Shown: positions 8,659-18,362 of the stretch, piece by piece
Layout of the letters: the number at the start of each line of letters is the position of its first letter
Numbering within the stretch: the first letter of the stretch is position 1
Source of the DNA: JAWXCE01 sp034440495
GTDB taxonomy: Bacteria > Pseudomonadota > Alphaproteobacteria > Rhizobiales > Rhodomicrobiaceae
Reading direction: 5' to 3'
Assembly: GCA_034440495.1 (NCBI GenBank)
Contig: JAWXCE010000039.1
Coordinates: forward strand, 5,526-69,525
Length of the DNA stretch: 64,000 nucleotides
Made by a program: the position numbers and the translations under genes
The notes under the pieces: generated by a model
The model's input: only the letters and a program-made list of their open reading frames with translations
Database searches by the model: none
Told to the model about the DNA's origin: nothing

Positions 8659-9441
8659 ATGAACATGCGTATTGTTTTGGCTGCAGTTGCGGCCTCGTTT
8701 ACATTTGCTCAAGCCGCTCAGGCTGCAAGCGTCGCCGCACTTGTTGGCGACAACATGCTCTCTATCGTTGACTCAAGCACCGGCAAAGCTGGCGCTGCAA
8801 TGAAAATCGACGGCGTTTCCGGCAAAGTGCTCGGCATCGACGTTCGCCCCAAAGACGGCATGCTTTACGCTCTTGCCGCTGACGGCACGATTTACACCGT
8901 TGACGTAAAAACCGGCAAAGCGACGATGAAAGTGAAGCTTGAATCAACGCTTGCCGACGGCGTCACCGCCACTGTCGATTTTAACCCGGTCGCTGACAAA
9001 CTGCGCGTTATGGGTTCGGATGGCGCAAGCCTACGTTGCGACGTTGACGCTGGCAAAGTCACCAAAGACGGCAACCACAAATATGCCGACGCCGACTCGA
9101 TGAAAGCATCGACCCCAATGGTCGTTGCTGGCGCTTACACAAACTCGATGGCCGACGCAAAAGAAACCGCGCTCTACAACATCGACGGCACCGCCGCGAC
9201 GCTGGTTAAACAGGCGCCTCCGAATGACGGCATCCTGAACACCATCGGCAAACTCGGAATTTCGGTCAAAACTCCCGCCATGGACATCGCAACCGACGCC
9301 GCTGGCGCCAACACTGCGTATCTGATGGCTGGCAAAACGCTATACACAGTCGATGTTGCAAGCGGCAAAGCGACGGAAGTGAAAGAAATCGACGGGATCA
9401 AGGGCGCGGTTCGCGACATCGCGATCCTTCCAGCATCGTAA
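8659..9441 (+). CDS. Secreted DUF4394 domain protein
   Basis: The 260-residue protein has a Sec signal peptide (MRIVLAAVAASFTFAQAAQA, cleavage near residue 22) and a periplasmic DUF4394 domain. Short repeated units such as DGTIYTVDVKTGKATMKV and KTLYTVDVASGKATEV suggest a beta-propeller-like fold. The ATG at 8659 is preceded by AAGGAG at 8645-8650, which supports it over the longer frame starting at 8542. The domain has no established biochemical role. Its placement divergent from an ECF sigma/anti-sigma operon suggests it belongs to that stress regulon. It is strongly Asp/Lys/Thr rich with regular codon use, so it is a real, probably well-expressed gene. Confidence 0.88.
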   Translation: MNMRIVLAAVAASFTFAQAAQAASVAALVGDNMLSIVDSSTGKAGAAMKIDGVSGKVLGIDVRPKDGMLYALAADGTIYTVDVKTGKATMKVKLESTLADGVTATVDFNPVADKLRVMGSDGASLRCDVDAGKVTKDGNHKYADADSMKASTPMVVAGAYTNSMADAKETALYNIDGTAATLVKQAPPNDGILNTIGKLGISVKTPAMDIATDAAGANTAYLMAGKTLYTVDVASGKATEVKEIDGIKGAVRDIAILPAS

Positions 9442-9521
9442 TGAAGCGACAAAAGCGCTAAGCTCTTGGGCCGTCGGCCGGGCGGGGTGTTCCGGCCGAC
9501 GGTTTATTTCTATGTTAGTAC

Positions 9522-10531
9522 CTACTCCGTTCGCAGTCCCGGCGCGCGGGGGTTGACGCCGCCCAAATGCAGGGCGATGAGATCGACGTTGCCACCGCGA
9601 CGGGCGAACACCCCGCGCCAGCCGCCAATATCCTGGCTGCTCAGATTTTCGCGCAACAAATGCGCTTTCATGAACGGGAAGTCCGCCTCGATTAGTTCGC
9701 GCCACCGGAAAAGCGTTGGATTAATCAGCACGGCGCCGTTAGTCCGCAACGGAAACAGCGCTTCAGCGCGCAGGCCCGCATTCGCGGCGAGGCGGGCGAG
9801 CGGCAACTCGTATTCCTTCACCACGCGGTGCTTCGATTCAATGTTGCGCACGCCTTCCCAGAACTCACGGATCGCACGGTTGGCGAGCGCGCGCGGCTTC
9901 ATCATCAGAAAATAGCTTTGCAGATGACAGGCGATGTCGTCGCTTTCGGTAAGGCCAATCAGGTCTGCGTCTGACCGCTCGACGCGCTTCATCATCGGCT
10001 CGAAACCGTCGAGCGGACCGTAAACGCTGTCATTGGCAAGATAGATCGCTCTGACGTCCCAAAGCTCGGGAAACAGTTTCAGCGCCAGCGCCCAGCAGGC
10101 GAAATCGTAGCCTCCATTTCGCTTCACCATAACCGCATCGGCAACGTCTGGGCCGGGGTCATGGACAAGCATATCGGAGCGGTCGCTGGCCGCAATAAGC
10201 ATCGTGTACACCCCGGCGTCGCGAAAACGCTTCAATAGGCTTGCACGTGCGGCCAAACCCGGCCGTCGCCGCTATGTGTGACAAACAGGCAAACCGGCCT
10301 GCCACGGACAATTGGCGCCATGCGCACCATGCGATGCGGAAGTGACTCAACAGCAGGGAACGCAAGTTGGTTTGCGGCGGAGTTAACGGCCGCGCTCCGC
10401 TCCGGCGATGCGAGGGGCGCCACGACCTGATTGCCACGAATGAATTTGCGCATCTTGCGTCCGCGCGCCAGATAAAATGCGGCGCTAACCAGCTTGAATG
10501 CAATCCGGAGTCTGTTGCCTGCGCTCCTCAT
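9522..10531 (-). pseudogene. RgpF-like rhamnan-synthesis/glycosyltransferase protein, frameshifted
   Basis: The gene is split into two frames. The 5' part (10531 to about 10235) ends with PVCLFVTHSGDGRVWPHVQAY and a stop. The rest (to 9522) continues in the next frame from LKRFRDAGVYTML and carries the family hallmark KRNGGYDFACWALAL, AIYLANDSVYGPL and LTESDDIACHLQSYFL. Restoring one T in TATTGAAG joins Y to LKRF exactly. RgpF-like proteins take part in assembling surface polysaccharide, often rhamnose-rich. The start ATG at 10531 has AAGGT upstream. Either a single-base sequencing error or a genuine recent inactivation fits; the remaining sequence looks undegraded. No other polysaccharide genes are adjacent. 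Confidence 0.8.
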
Positions 10532-10605
10532 AATACCTTTTAAACAACGGCTCGGTAAAGCGCATGCGTCGATGCGACCGTCAAAACTGTTCGCCTGTTT
10601 TACGA

Positions 10606-10620
10606 TTAACGCGCTATTAA
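10606..10620. promoter_or_regulatory. CtrA-type binding site TTAA-N7-TTAA
   Basis: The sequence TTAA, seven bases, TTAA (followed by C) matches the alphaproteobacterial CtrA consensus exactly. It sits 48 bases before the YqhA-family gene and about 75 bases before the RgpF-like gene on the other strand, so it could control either. Binding is inferred from sequence alone. Confidence 0.55.
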
Positions 10621-10667
10621 CGCGGCTAACGGTAACGAATATCCAATCATCGGAAAAGTCCTAGCCC

Positions 10668-11423
10668 ATGTCGCGCAATATCTGGCAGAAAATATCATCG
10701 GAACGCAACCTGCTGGACTTTTTCTTCAGGCTGCGCGGGCTTATGCTCATTGCCTCCGCGGGCGCCATTCTCGGCGCGCTGCTGATGTTCTGGACAGGGT
10801 TCAAGCATCTTTTGCACGCATACGAAACGCTCATCGGTCTGGAGGCTGTCGCTTATACCGCGAAGGCCGCCGAGGGCGAGTCGCGCGTCATCGTCTACAT
10901 TCTCGAAGCTGTAGACGCTTTCCTGTTCGCGCTCGTGTTGATGATCTTCGCTTACGGCATCGCGCTGGGCTTCGTTTTTCACCATGTCGCCGAACGCTAC
11001 CGTGATTATCTCCCGGACTGGATGCTGGTCGAGGGCGTCGGGCAGCTCAAGCGCACTCTGGCGGAAGTCGTCATCGTGGTGCTCATCGTCATTTTCGCAC
11101 GTATTATCATCGAGAGCTCGGGCAACCTGAAATGGGAGATGCTGGTGTTACCGATTTCCATCTGCCTGCTCTCCTACGCGCTTAAACTCCTCCATCATGA
11201 CGAGGGCGGCCCTCATGATTCCCCGTCGCAATCGCGTGGCCTGGTGAAGCGTTTTGGCGAGGACAGCAAAGAGGAAATCGCTGCCATGGCATCCGACATG
11301 CGCGGCGCGTCCATTGTCGGCGAGACACGGGCGGCGGCTCCGTCTTCAGTCCCAAAACCGCCCGTAACGGCCAGCGCTGCGCAAAACACCAAACCCAAAG
11401 GCAAGCCGCCTCGCAGCGCTTAG
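10668..11423 (+). CDS. YqhA/UPF0114 family inner-membrane protein
   Basis: The 251-residue protein has membrane helices at about residues 25-50 (LRGLMLIASAGAILGALLMFW), 80-110 (AVDAFLFALVLMIFAYGIALGF), 128-147 (VIVVLIVIFARIII) and 155-172. The segment between them (GQLKRTLAEVVIVVLIV) is characteristic of the YqhA/UPF0114 family, whose function is unknown. A hydrophilic Ala/Pro/Lys-rich tail of about 70 residues follows and is probably cytoplasmic and disordered. The ATG at 10668 directly precedes the conserved part. A CtrA-type site lies just upstream. The neighbour on the same strand is the DUF486 gene, about 100 bases away. Confidence 0.82.
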   Translation: MSRNIWQKISSERNLLDFFFRLRGLMLIASAGAILGALLMFWTGFKHLLHAYETLIGLEAVAYTAKAAEGESRVIVYILEAVDAFLFALVLMIFAYGIALGFVFHHVAERYRDYLPDWMLVEGVGQLKRTLAEVVIVVLIVIFARIIIESSGNLKWEMLVLPISICLLSYALKLLHHDEGGPHDSPSQSRGLVKRFGEDSKEEIAAMASDMRGASIVGETRAAAPSSVPKPPVTASAAQNTKPKGKPPRSA

Positions 11424-11521
11424 GAAGTATTTAGCTTAGGCGCCGTTAGGCTTGATCTCGCAGGGAACGATTCAAACCTGCCAGCGTCATTGCATCTGTG
11501 CGATTTAGCAGTGAAAGCATC

Positions 11522-11893
11522 ATGGTTACAGGAGCAGCCTCAGCTACCACGGGCACATATATCTGGCCGATCATAATGCTCATCGGGTCGAATATCTTTA
11601 TGACCTTCGCTTGGTACGGACACCTCAAATACAAAAATGCGACGTTGCTGGCAGTTGTGCTCATAAGCTGGGGCATCGCATTTTTCGAGTACTGGTTGGC
11701 TATCCCCGCAAACCGCATCGGCTATCAGGTTTACTCCGCTGCTGAACTGAAAACGAAGCAGGAGATCATAACTCTGGCAGCGTTCGCTCTTTTCAGCGTG
11801 TTTTACCTGAATGAGGCGCTCACCTGGAGGCACCTTGCCGGGTTTGCACTGATAGCCGCAGGCGGGTTCTTGATCTTCCAAGCGAAAGCTTAG
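11522..11893 (+). CDS. DUF486 (DMT-superfamily) small membrane protein
   Basis: The product is about 123 residues with four membrane helices: IWPIIMLIGSNIFMTFAW, LLAVVLISWGIAFFEYWLA, the segment around ITLAAFALFSVFYL, and LAGFALIAAGGFLIF. The stretch FEYWLAIPANRIGY and KTKQEIITLAAFALFSVFYL are typical of DUF486, a small relative of drug/metabolite transporters with no known substrate. I chose the ATG at 11522 over the GTG at 11498 because the extra residues are not conserved in type. Its end overlaps by 4 bases the end of the convergent TIM-barrel gene. Confidence 0.86.
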   Translation: MVTGAASATTGTYIWPIIMLIGSNIFMTFAWYGHLKYKNATLLAVVLISWGIAFFEYWLAIPANRIGYQVYSAAELKTKQEIITLAAFALFSVFYLNEALTWRHLAGFALIAAGGFLIFQAKA

Positions 11894-12801
11894 CTGGCGG
11901 TGCGTTCGCGCACCAGTGTCTCCAGACGGCGGAGCGATGCGACGCTTGTTTCAAGCTCGCTCCAGTAGGGCGGCGCAAGTTCCAGATTCATAACAAGTCC
12001 CTGTGGGAAATCGAGCGAGGTCATGAGGTCGTCCCACGGTATGGCGCCCCAACCAATCGGCAGGTGCAGATCGCCAAGGCCAAACGCTACCCGCTCCGAG
12101 CGGGTGTAGATGGGAATGTTCTGCAGGCGTCCGAACGAGTCGTGGATGTGCAGGTGTTTGGCGTAGGGCGCCAGCGCCTTCGCCTCTGCAACGAAATCCG
12201 CGCCGTGCAGCGTGGAATTAATGAAACCATGTGAGAAATCCAGACAGGCGTGAATGTTGGGGTGATTGATCGCTTCGATATCGCGTGCAAGCTGCGATGG
12301 CAGCGCGGTCGTCCGGGTCTTGTCGTAAGTAAACAGGTTTTCAATGGTGATTATGATTCCTAGCGATTCCGCTATTGGGGCAAACTCACTCAGGATATCG
12401 CGCTGTTGCGCATGGAGAGACGCGGCGTCGTTCTGCCTCGGCGCGTCTATAAATCCGCTATGCAGCACGTAATGCACCGCGCCAAGCTCCGCCGCCGCTT
12501 CCAGCGAAACCTGCATGACGGATTTATGCAGCGGCAACCGTTCCGCGATATCCATGAGGTTGACGCCCAGCGGCCCATGCACGGTGTAGCGATATGACCG
12601 GTCTGCGGCGATGTTCTTCACCGCGCGCAGTTTCGACGCAACGATGCGACCGCCTGCAGTCACATCCAGCGCATAAAGCGGCAACTCGAGGAAATCGACG
12701 CCGAGCCGGTCCGCCTCGTGGAGGGATGACGTCAGTTTTTTAAAATCGAAATCGTCATCCGAACGAACGGTATATCCGACGCCCAGCACGCGCTCGCTCA
12801 T
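11890..12801 (-). CDS. Sugar phosphate isomerase/epimerase-like TIM-barrel protein
   Basis: This 303-residue protein belongs to the xylose-isomerase-like/AP-endonuclease-2 TIM-barrel superfamily. Barrel-strand motifs with likely metal ligands are visible: YTVHGPLG, YVLHSGF, IITIENLF, IHACLDFSHG, HLHIHDSFG and LVMNLEL. The His/Glu/Asp pattern (H-H-E-D-H-H-E) implies a divalent metal site and an isomerase or epimerase reaction on a small sugar or polyol. The substrate is not predictable. The ATG at 12801 is followed directly by the conserved VLGVGYTV strand. It is a single gene converging on the DUF486 gene; upstream is about 180 bases of non-coding DNA. Confidence 0.8.
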   Translation of the reverse strand: MSERVLGVGYTVRSDDDFDFKKLTSSLHEADRLGVDFLELPLYALDVTAGGRIVASKLRAVKNIAADRSYRYTVHGPLGVNLMDIAERLPLHKSVMQVSLEAAAELGAVHYVLHSGFIDAPRQNDAASLHAQQRDILSEFAPIAESLGIIITIENLFTYDKTRTTALPSQLARDIEAINHPNIHACLDFSHGFINSTLHGADFVAEAKALAPYAKHLHIHDSFGRLQNIPIYTRSERVAFGLGDLHLPIGWGAIPWDDLMTSLDFPQGLVMNLELAPPYWSELETSVASLRRLETLVRERTAS

Positions 12802-12977
12802 GCGGCGGTCTCCTCAAAATGAGCTACTGCTTCGCAACACTTTAACAAACGTTGGGGTCTAGAACGACGCGCCTGTCGTAGATGGTGTTAAGCAATATCT
12901 GATTTAATGGCGAGTACAAAATTGCACGCAATATAATGAACTCACATGCATGCAAACGCCTTCGCTCGTATGGAGGG

Positions 12978-13154
12978 TTAAATGCCTTTAACGAGTGTGC
13001 CCGTAAGCAAGATCGCGTAAGCAATGACAAAGACATAAAAATTCGAGAGCGGCACGGCGCCTGCGACGGCTGGCACGAAGTTCATCACCAGACCTAAAGC
13101 GGCAAGCAGCAGCGAGATGATAAACGTAGTGCTGGTAGGAGGTGACAAGCGCAT
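12978..13154 (-). CDS. Small two-helix membrane protein (58 residues)
   Basis: The product starts MRLSPPTSTTFIISLLLAAL and has two hydrophobic helices joined by a short loop, ending LTGTLVKGI. The start ATG at 13154 has AGGAG about 9 bases upstream. I take it over the upstream start at 13205 because the extra 17 residues have no pattern. Similar tiny proteins with the N-terminal S/TPPT motif are common in alphaproteobacteria, but their role is unknown. A 9-base tandem repeat lies 68-103 bases upstream of the start, where a promoter could be. Confidence 0.72.
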   Translation of the reverse strand: MRLSPPTSTTFIISLLLAALGLVMNFVPAVAGAVPLSNFYVFVIAYAILLTGTLVKGI

Positions 13155-13221
13155 GAATAGCTCCTGAAGGTATGTTGGAAAACCGAAATTAACGTTGGAG
13201 CACAACGGCTCCGTGACATTC

Positions 13222-13257
13222 GCTTTAGATGCTTTAGATGCTTTAGATGCTTTAGAC
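13222..13257. repeat. Tandem repeat, four copies of a 9-base unit
   Basis: The unit GCTTTAGAT occurs three times perfectly and once with a final T-to-C change. It sits between the small membrane protein gene (minus strand) and the SRPBCC gene (plus strand), in the zone where both promoters must lie. Confidence 0.9.
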
Positions 13258-13330
13258 AGTTTGTGTCATTAAATTCCATTGTTTAGATGTTAGCGTTTTA
13301 AAACATAATGCAAAAGAGGGAGTGAGGCGG

Positions 13331-13879
13331 ATGCGCGTGTTGCGTCGAATATTCTGGGGACTACTTCTGCTTTTAGGCGTAATGGCCGGTGCGGCTTTTC
13401 TACTGCCAAAGGATTTGGCCGTTGAACGGTTAACCGTTATCAACGCGCCGCCGGAGAAAGTCTTCCCCTATTTGAATGACTTCCGGAAGTTTAATGAATG
13501 GTCGCCGTGGGTCAAACGCGACCCGAACATAAAGCATGAGTTCTCGGGGCCACAGTCCGGCGTGGGCGCGAAAATGGCTTGGAAAAGCGATAAGCCTGAC
13601 GTTGGCGAGGGTACGTCTACGATCACCGGAAGCGAAGAGCCATCGCTGGTGTTCGGCGAGTCGGAGTTTGCGGGGCTTAAAGCCACGACCAAACTGGAGT
13701 TAAGCCCAATCGACGGCGGCACAACGGTTGGCTGGAGCTTTGAAACCGACCTGGGCAACAATCCGCTAGCTCGCTGGTTCGGCCTCATCTTCGCCAAGCT
13801 CATCGCCGCCGATTATGACGAGGGGCTTGAGCGGTTGAAGCTGCTGATGGAAACCGGCTCGCCTGAGGCCAAAACTTAA
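13331..13879 (+). CDS. SRPBCC (START-like) family protein with N-terminal membrane anchor
   Basis: The product is 182 residues from the ATG at 13331. An N-terminal hydrophobic segment (ILGLL-type, about residues 5-25) anchors or exports it. The rest is a START/Bet v1-like ligand-binding domain, with the typical opening VINAPPEKVFPYLNDFRKFNEWSPW, then the GEGTSTITGSE strand and a C-terminal helix (IAADYDEGLERLKLLME). Such domains bind hydrophobic ligands; none can be specified. It is monocistronic. Its stop overlaps the end of a tiny minus-strand frame at 13876. Confidence 0.83.
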   Translation: MRVLRRIFWGLLLLLGVMAGAAFLLPKDLAVERLTVINAPPEKVFPYLNDFRKFNEWSPWVKRDPNIKHEFSGPQSGVGAKMAWKSDKPDVGEGTSTITGSEEPSLVFGESEFAGLKATTKLELSPIDGGTTVGWSFETDLGNNPLARWFGLIFAKLIAADYDEGLERLKLLMETGSPEAKT

Positions 13880-14016
13880 GGGGCGCGTTTTACAACGCCG
13901 TCTTTGATGAACATTCGGAATGGCGTCGTGCCGGAGGCGCTTCCGTCAACGGCGCGCCATTTGCCGTTCGTGCAAAGCATGCCGCCTTGAGCTTCAATGG
14001 CATCAAACTCAACCAT
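13876..14016 (-). CDS. Candidate small ORF, 46 residues, unknown
   Basis: A minus-strand frame from the ATG at 14016 encodes a short, well-composed peptide containing GGMLCTNGKWRAVDGSASG and ending KDGVVKRAP. Its residue mix (Trp, Gly, paired strands) looks like genuine protein, unlike a random frame. It may be a small domain or the 3' remnant of a longer gene, since the frame stays open for another dozen codons upstream of the ATG. No family was recognised and no strong ribosome site is present. It lies between the SRPBCC gene and a degenerate DUF2442 gene in a scarred region. Confidence 0.35.
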   Translation of the reverse strand: MVEFDAIEAQGGMLCTNGKWRAVDGSASGTTPFRMFIKDGVVKRAP

Positions 14017-14034
14017 ATTCTCGTATCGTTTGGT

Positions 14035-14206
14035 CCCGGGGCGAAATCGACCTTAAATCTGAGTTATGGGGGTCCGTTTTTGAGCCATTGAAGGATGTTC
14101 GCGAGCTCGCCAAAACTTCGCGCTGACGAAGAGATGCAGACGCTTGCATGGTGGAACGGCGCCGACCTAGCACCTGAGTTTTTTGTACGAACTGATTAAA
14201 ACTTGA
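14035..14206 (+). pseudogene. Degenerate DUF2442 gene, copy A (3' part)
   Basis: Reading across two single-base shifts gives GEIDLKSELWGSVFEPLKD, then LRADEEMQTLAWWNGADLAP, then EFLYELIKT. That is the C-terminal two thirds of a DUF2442 domain (pattern DLS-ELWG-FEPL, NGADLAPEFLYE). The shifts fall in AAAA (about 14112) and TTTTTT (about 14180). A second degenerate copy lies in opposite orientation at 19260-19492. DUF2442 proteins are often encoded beside DUF4160 and have been proposed as toxin-antitoxin pairs. No partner survives here. Confidence 0.7.
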
Positions 14207-14370
14207 AGCTCGCCGCAGAATATAAGATGGATCATACAGCTTACGATCGGAAGTGCAGCTGGCTATTAGACCCGTCTTTCCAACGATGAGGATACAGCAA
14301 ATCTGAAATCCGCTTATCTGCATCGGCCTGAGTGGCTCGGGTTTCGGGCGATGTTATCCTAAAAAGATGA

Positions 14371-14733
14371 TTACTTTTTTTTTGAAACCTCAATCGCAAC
14401 GATTACGTGGTCAATCCAAAAATCAAGTGGCTTGTCCCGCTTCCAAAGATTTGACTCTAGTTTTGCGATATCGGCGATCGTTTTACATTGCTTAATGAGA
14501 TCGTCATCAAAAACAACTTTGCCATTATCATCTTCAAGAATAAGAAGAATTTCAATAACAGCAACTACATCAGACCACTCGTCCATTATAGCTCGCATAC
14601 GCAAACCAGTTTCTGACAAGTTGAAGCCGCTGTTCGGACATTTCACTTTCAATCTGATAAGATCATTTACGGCTTGTTGGCTTTTAATGCCGCAGGCAGA
14701 GCACATAGTATCGGATGGGTCTACGAATTTCAT
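14371..14733 (-). CDS. Hypothetical AT-rich ORF with partial zinc-ribbon and ACP-like segment
   Basis: The 120-residue product is not a family I can name. Its N-terminus has CSACG and, 18 residues on, KCPNSG, like a zinc ribbon whose fourth Cys has become Ser. The middle, VIEILLILEDDNGKVVFDDD followed by CKTIADIAKL, resembles helix II-III of acyl carrier proteins, but I see no clear DSL phosphopantetheine site. The tail is Lys-rich (EVSKKK). Base composition is clearly more AT-rich than neighbouring core genes. The ATG at 14733 lies 12 bases beyond the stop of a duplicated lepA 3' end, on the same strand. Acquisition by transfer is likely; function is unknown. Confidence 0.6.
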   Translation of the reverse strand: MKFVDPSDTMCSACGIKSQQAVNDLIRLKVKCPNSGFNLSETGLRMRAIMDEWSDVVAVIEILLILEDDNGKVVFDDDLIKQCKTIADIAKLESNLWKRDKPLDFWIDHVIVAIEVSKKK

Positions 14734-14744
14734 ATGGTTAAAGG

Positions 14745-14863
14745 TTAATTCGCGTCCATCTTCAGCGCGGCGATGAATGCCTCGTGTGGTATTTCCACCC
14801 GCCCGAACTGACGCATCTTCTTCCCCGCTTTTTGCGTCGAGGAGCTTGCGCTTGCTGTGATGT
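14745..14863 (-). repeat. Partial, diverged second copy of the lepA 3' end
   Basis: About 118 bases match the last codons of the intact lepA at 15184-15310 in the same orientation. The final residues FIAALKMDAN are preserved and end in TAA instead of TAG. Identity is high over the first 75 bases, then a short indel near 14825 breaks the frame. It is separated from lepA by about 320 bases that hold another small ORF. Confidence 0.85.
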
Positions 14864-14997
14864 TGCGCTTAATCATTACGAGATTGAGCACGGACCGCAT
14901 AACTCGGTGGACGGTGCCGCTCGAAAACGAAGCTCATTAATAATAGCGCCGCACCTTGCGCAATTAACTAATCTGTTTGAGTCAAAAATTGTGATTT

Positions 14998-15180
14998 CTA
15001 GTTCGTTTTTATTAAAGGCTGTGGCGATGTGCATTTACAGCATCTAAACCTCGGATACACCTCAGCCAATTCCTCCAAGAAAAAACTAAGACTTGTTAAC
15101 TCATAAAATCTTTCTTTGTTAATAACGGAACTATGTTCGCACCGCATGCAAATGATACGCACATAGATTGGATGGGACAC
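14998..15180 (-). CDS. Small putative zinc-ribbon protein, 60 residues
   Basis: The GTG at 15180 begins 4 bases after the lepA stop on the same strand. The product contains two CxxC knuckles, CMRC near residue 11 and CCKC near residue 48, with a helical middle (ERFYELTSLSFFLEELAEV). This spacing fits a small zinc ribbon. The DNA is AT-rich compared with lepA. Evidence for expression is only the close spacing behind lepA and the paired Cys motifs. It could be the remnant of an acquired gene. Confidence 0.5.
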   Translation of the reverse strand: MSHPIYVRIICMRCEHSSVINKERFYELTSLSFFLEELAEVYPRFRCCKCTSPQPLIKTN

Positions 15181-15183
15181 GAA

Positions 15184-16998
<1,815 letters not shown>

Positions 16999-17160
16999 TA
17001 TGCTCATAGCATTTACATAGGTGAAAATTTCATCGCGGGGAAGCGCCGCTCGAGGCGACCTCATACCTTCGGTGGCTGATACGCAATTTAATGCGTTATG
17101 GAGCTATTGCTTTTCCCATTAACTCATTGTCGAGGCCGCACTAAAACCTAGATCGCCAAG

Positions 17161-17685
17161 CTAATTGCTTTTGCGGGAAGCGATTGCGAACAGCGGCAGT
17201 TTGAACAGGGTCAAATTATCGTTCGCCGCCCTCGCATCTTGAGATGAACTGATAACTTCTATAGACATTTTTTCCGTCAGAACGAGACTGCTAATCACGT
17301 TGATTTTTTGTCCGTTCGGATGCGTTTCTCTGCGGCGCAACTCCAATATTTGAAAGACGCCGTCATTTGTCTCCGTCGCTTCATCATAGTCATATGCGAC
17401 GCCAGCCATGCGATCCGCCAGCATGGCAGCCACTTTAGCGCGTTCGGTCTTGAATTGCCTAAGAGTGTAATCTTTCCTGGGCGCGAAAAAAATGTAGCTG
17501 ACCTTTGACCCTTTTACGCAAAAGTCCGCTTCGCACAAATTCATATGCATTTGCGGCGGAAGCTTGGAATAACGCCAGCCCGATACGGCAAGTCGCGCCT
17601 CCGTTTGAACTCGTGCAGCGGGAGCCTCATAGGCTGTCGCCGCAGCGAGCGCCAAAACAACAAAGCGCATTAGCATAATGAGCAT
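17161..17685 (-). CDS. Hypothetical secreted protein, 174 residues
   Basis: The product has an N-terminal hydrophobic signal sequence (MLIMLMRFVVLALAAATA, cleavage near residue 20) and a periplasmic domain with no recognised motif. Two cysteines close together (NLCEADFCVKG) could form a disulfide. Alternating strand-like segments (KVSYIFFAPRKDYTL, INVISSLVLTEKMSIEVISS) suggest a mainly beta fold. It lies in a row of minus-strand genes for exported proteins of unknown role, each separated by 90 bases or more, so a common operon is doubtful. Confidence 0.65.
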   Translation of the reverse strand: MLIMLMRFVVLALAAATAYEAPAARVQTEARLAVSGWRYSKLPPQMHMNLCEADFCVKGSKVSYIFFAPRKDYTLRQFKTERAKVAAMLADRMAGVAYDYDEATETNDGVFQILELRRRETHPNGQKINVISSLVLTEKMSIEVISSSQDARAANDNLTLFKLPLFAIASRKSN

Positions 17686-17778
17686 AGCTATTCATCTTCA
17701 GCTAACGGGCTAAAACGCACGATCTCATACCCCGGATTCCTACCTTGAGTGTGAGGCGCACTTTGGAATGTCCGGAGA

Positions 17779-18267
17779 TTAGCCGCGCGACATGCTGAGA
17801 GACATACCTTTAAATCTCGGGCCAGATGCGCTGAGATTAACCTGATGGCTGGAGCCGTTTACCGAAATCGACATGCTTCCGGTGATGACGCCGCTGATCG
17901 AGAGGTTGACCGAGGAGCCGGTTACACTGCCGCTCAGCGCGCCCTCGGCGTTAAAAGTGCGCTCCTCCCAGTTGCCGCTCAGGCGCCCGCCACTGTCCGT
18001 AACGTTGCTGCGCATTTCAATGCGATAGCTCGGCGCGGCGCAGCGGATGGCGATGGACAAGCCAGAGCCGCCTGACTTTACGTTGTAATACCCCCGGCAG
18101 GAAATGCGCTCGTTGCCGCCCTGAAGACGCACGGCGCCCGACCCGCGCCAACTACCATTAAGCTGCTTAAACACGTCCGCTGCTTCTGCAGTTGATGCAC
18201 TAAACTGACTTGCACAGATCAACATTAGAGCTGCTAAAAATAATGAAGTAAATCGCGCGCCGCTCAT
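17779..18267 (-). CDS. Hypothetical secreted beta-rich protein, 162 residues
   Basis: A signal peptide (hydrophobic core LFLAALMLICASQF, cleavage near residue 29 after AEA) is followed by an extracytoplasmic domain rich in Ser and Gly. The opening LNGSWRGSGAVRLQGGNERISC and the paired cysteines (ISCRGYY, IRCAAP) look like a conserved alphaproteobacterial secreted family of lipocalin-like or beta-barrel type, but I cannot assign a Pfam name. Repeated GSVTGSSVNLSISGVITGS strands support an all-beta fold. No neighbour suggests a function. Confidence 0.7.
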   Translation of the reverse strand: MSGARFTSLFLAALMLICASQFSASTAEAADVFKQLNGSWRGSGAVRLQGGNERISCRGYYNVKSGGSGLSIAIRCAAPSYRIEMRSNVTDSGGRLSGNWEERTFNAEGALSGSVTGSSVNLSISGVITGSMSISVNGSSHQVNLSASGPRFKGMSLSMSRG

Positions 18268-18362
18268 AAGCCCTCCCGCTTGTTGCCTGATGAAATATTA
18301 TGCGACTCACTACATTTGCGCCACAAAAGCTTTTGTTATTCCCAATCAATGCATTGGTTTTT

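Noticed and set aside
14035..14130. Inverted similarity between 14035-14206 and 19260-19492 taken as insertion-sequence ends
   Set aside because: Both stretches read as the same degraded DUF2442 coding sequence, and no transposase or target duplication is present.
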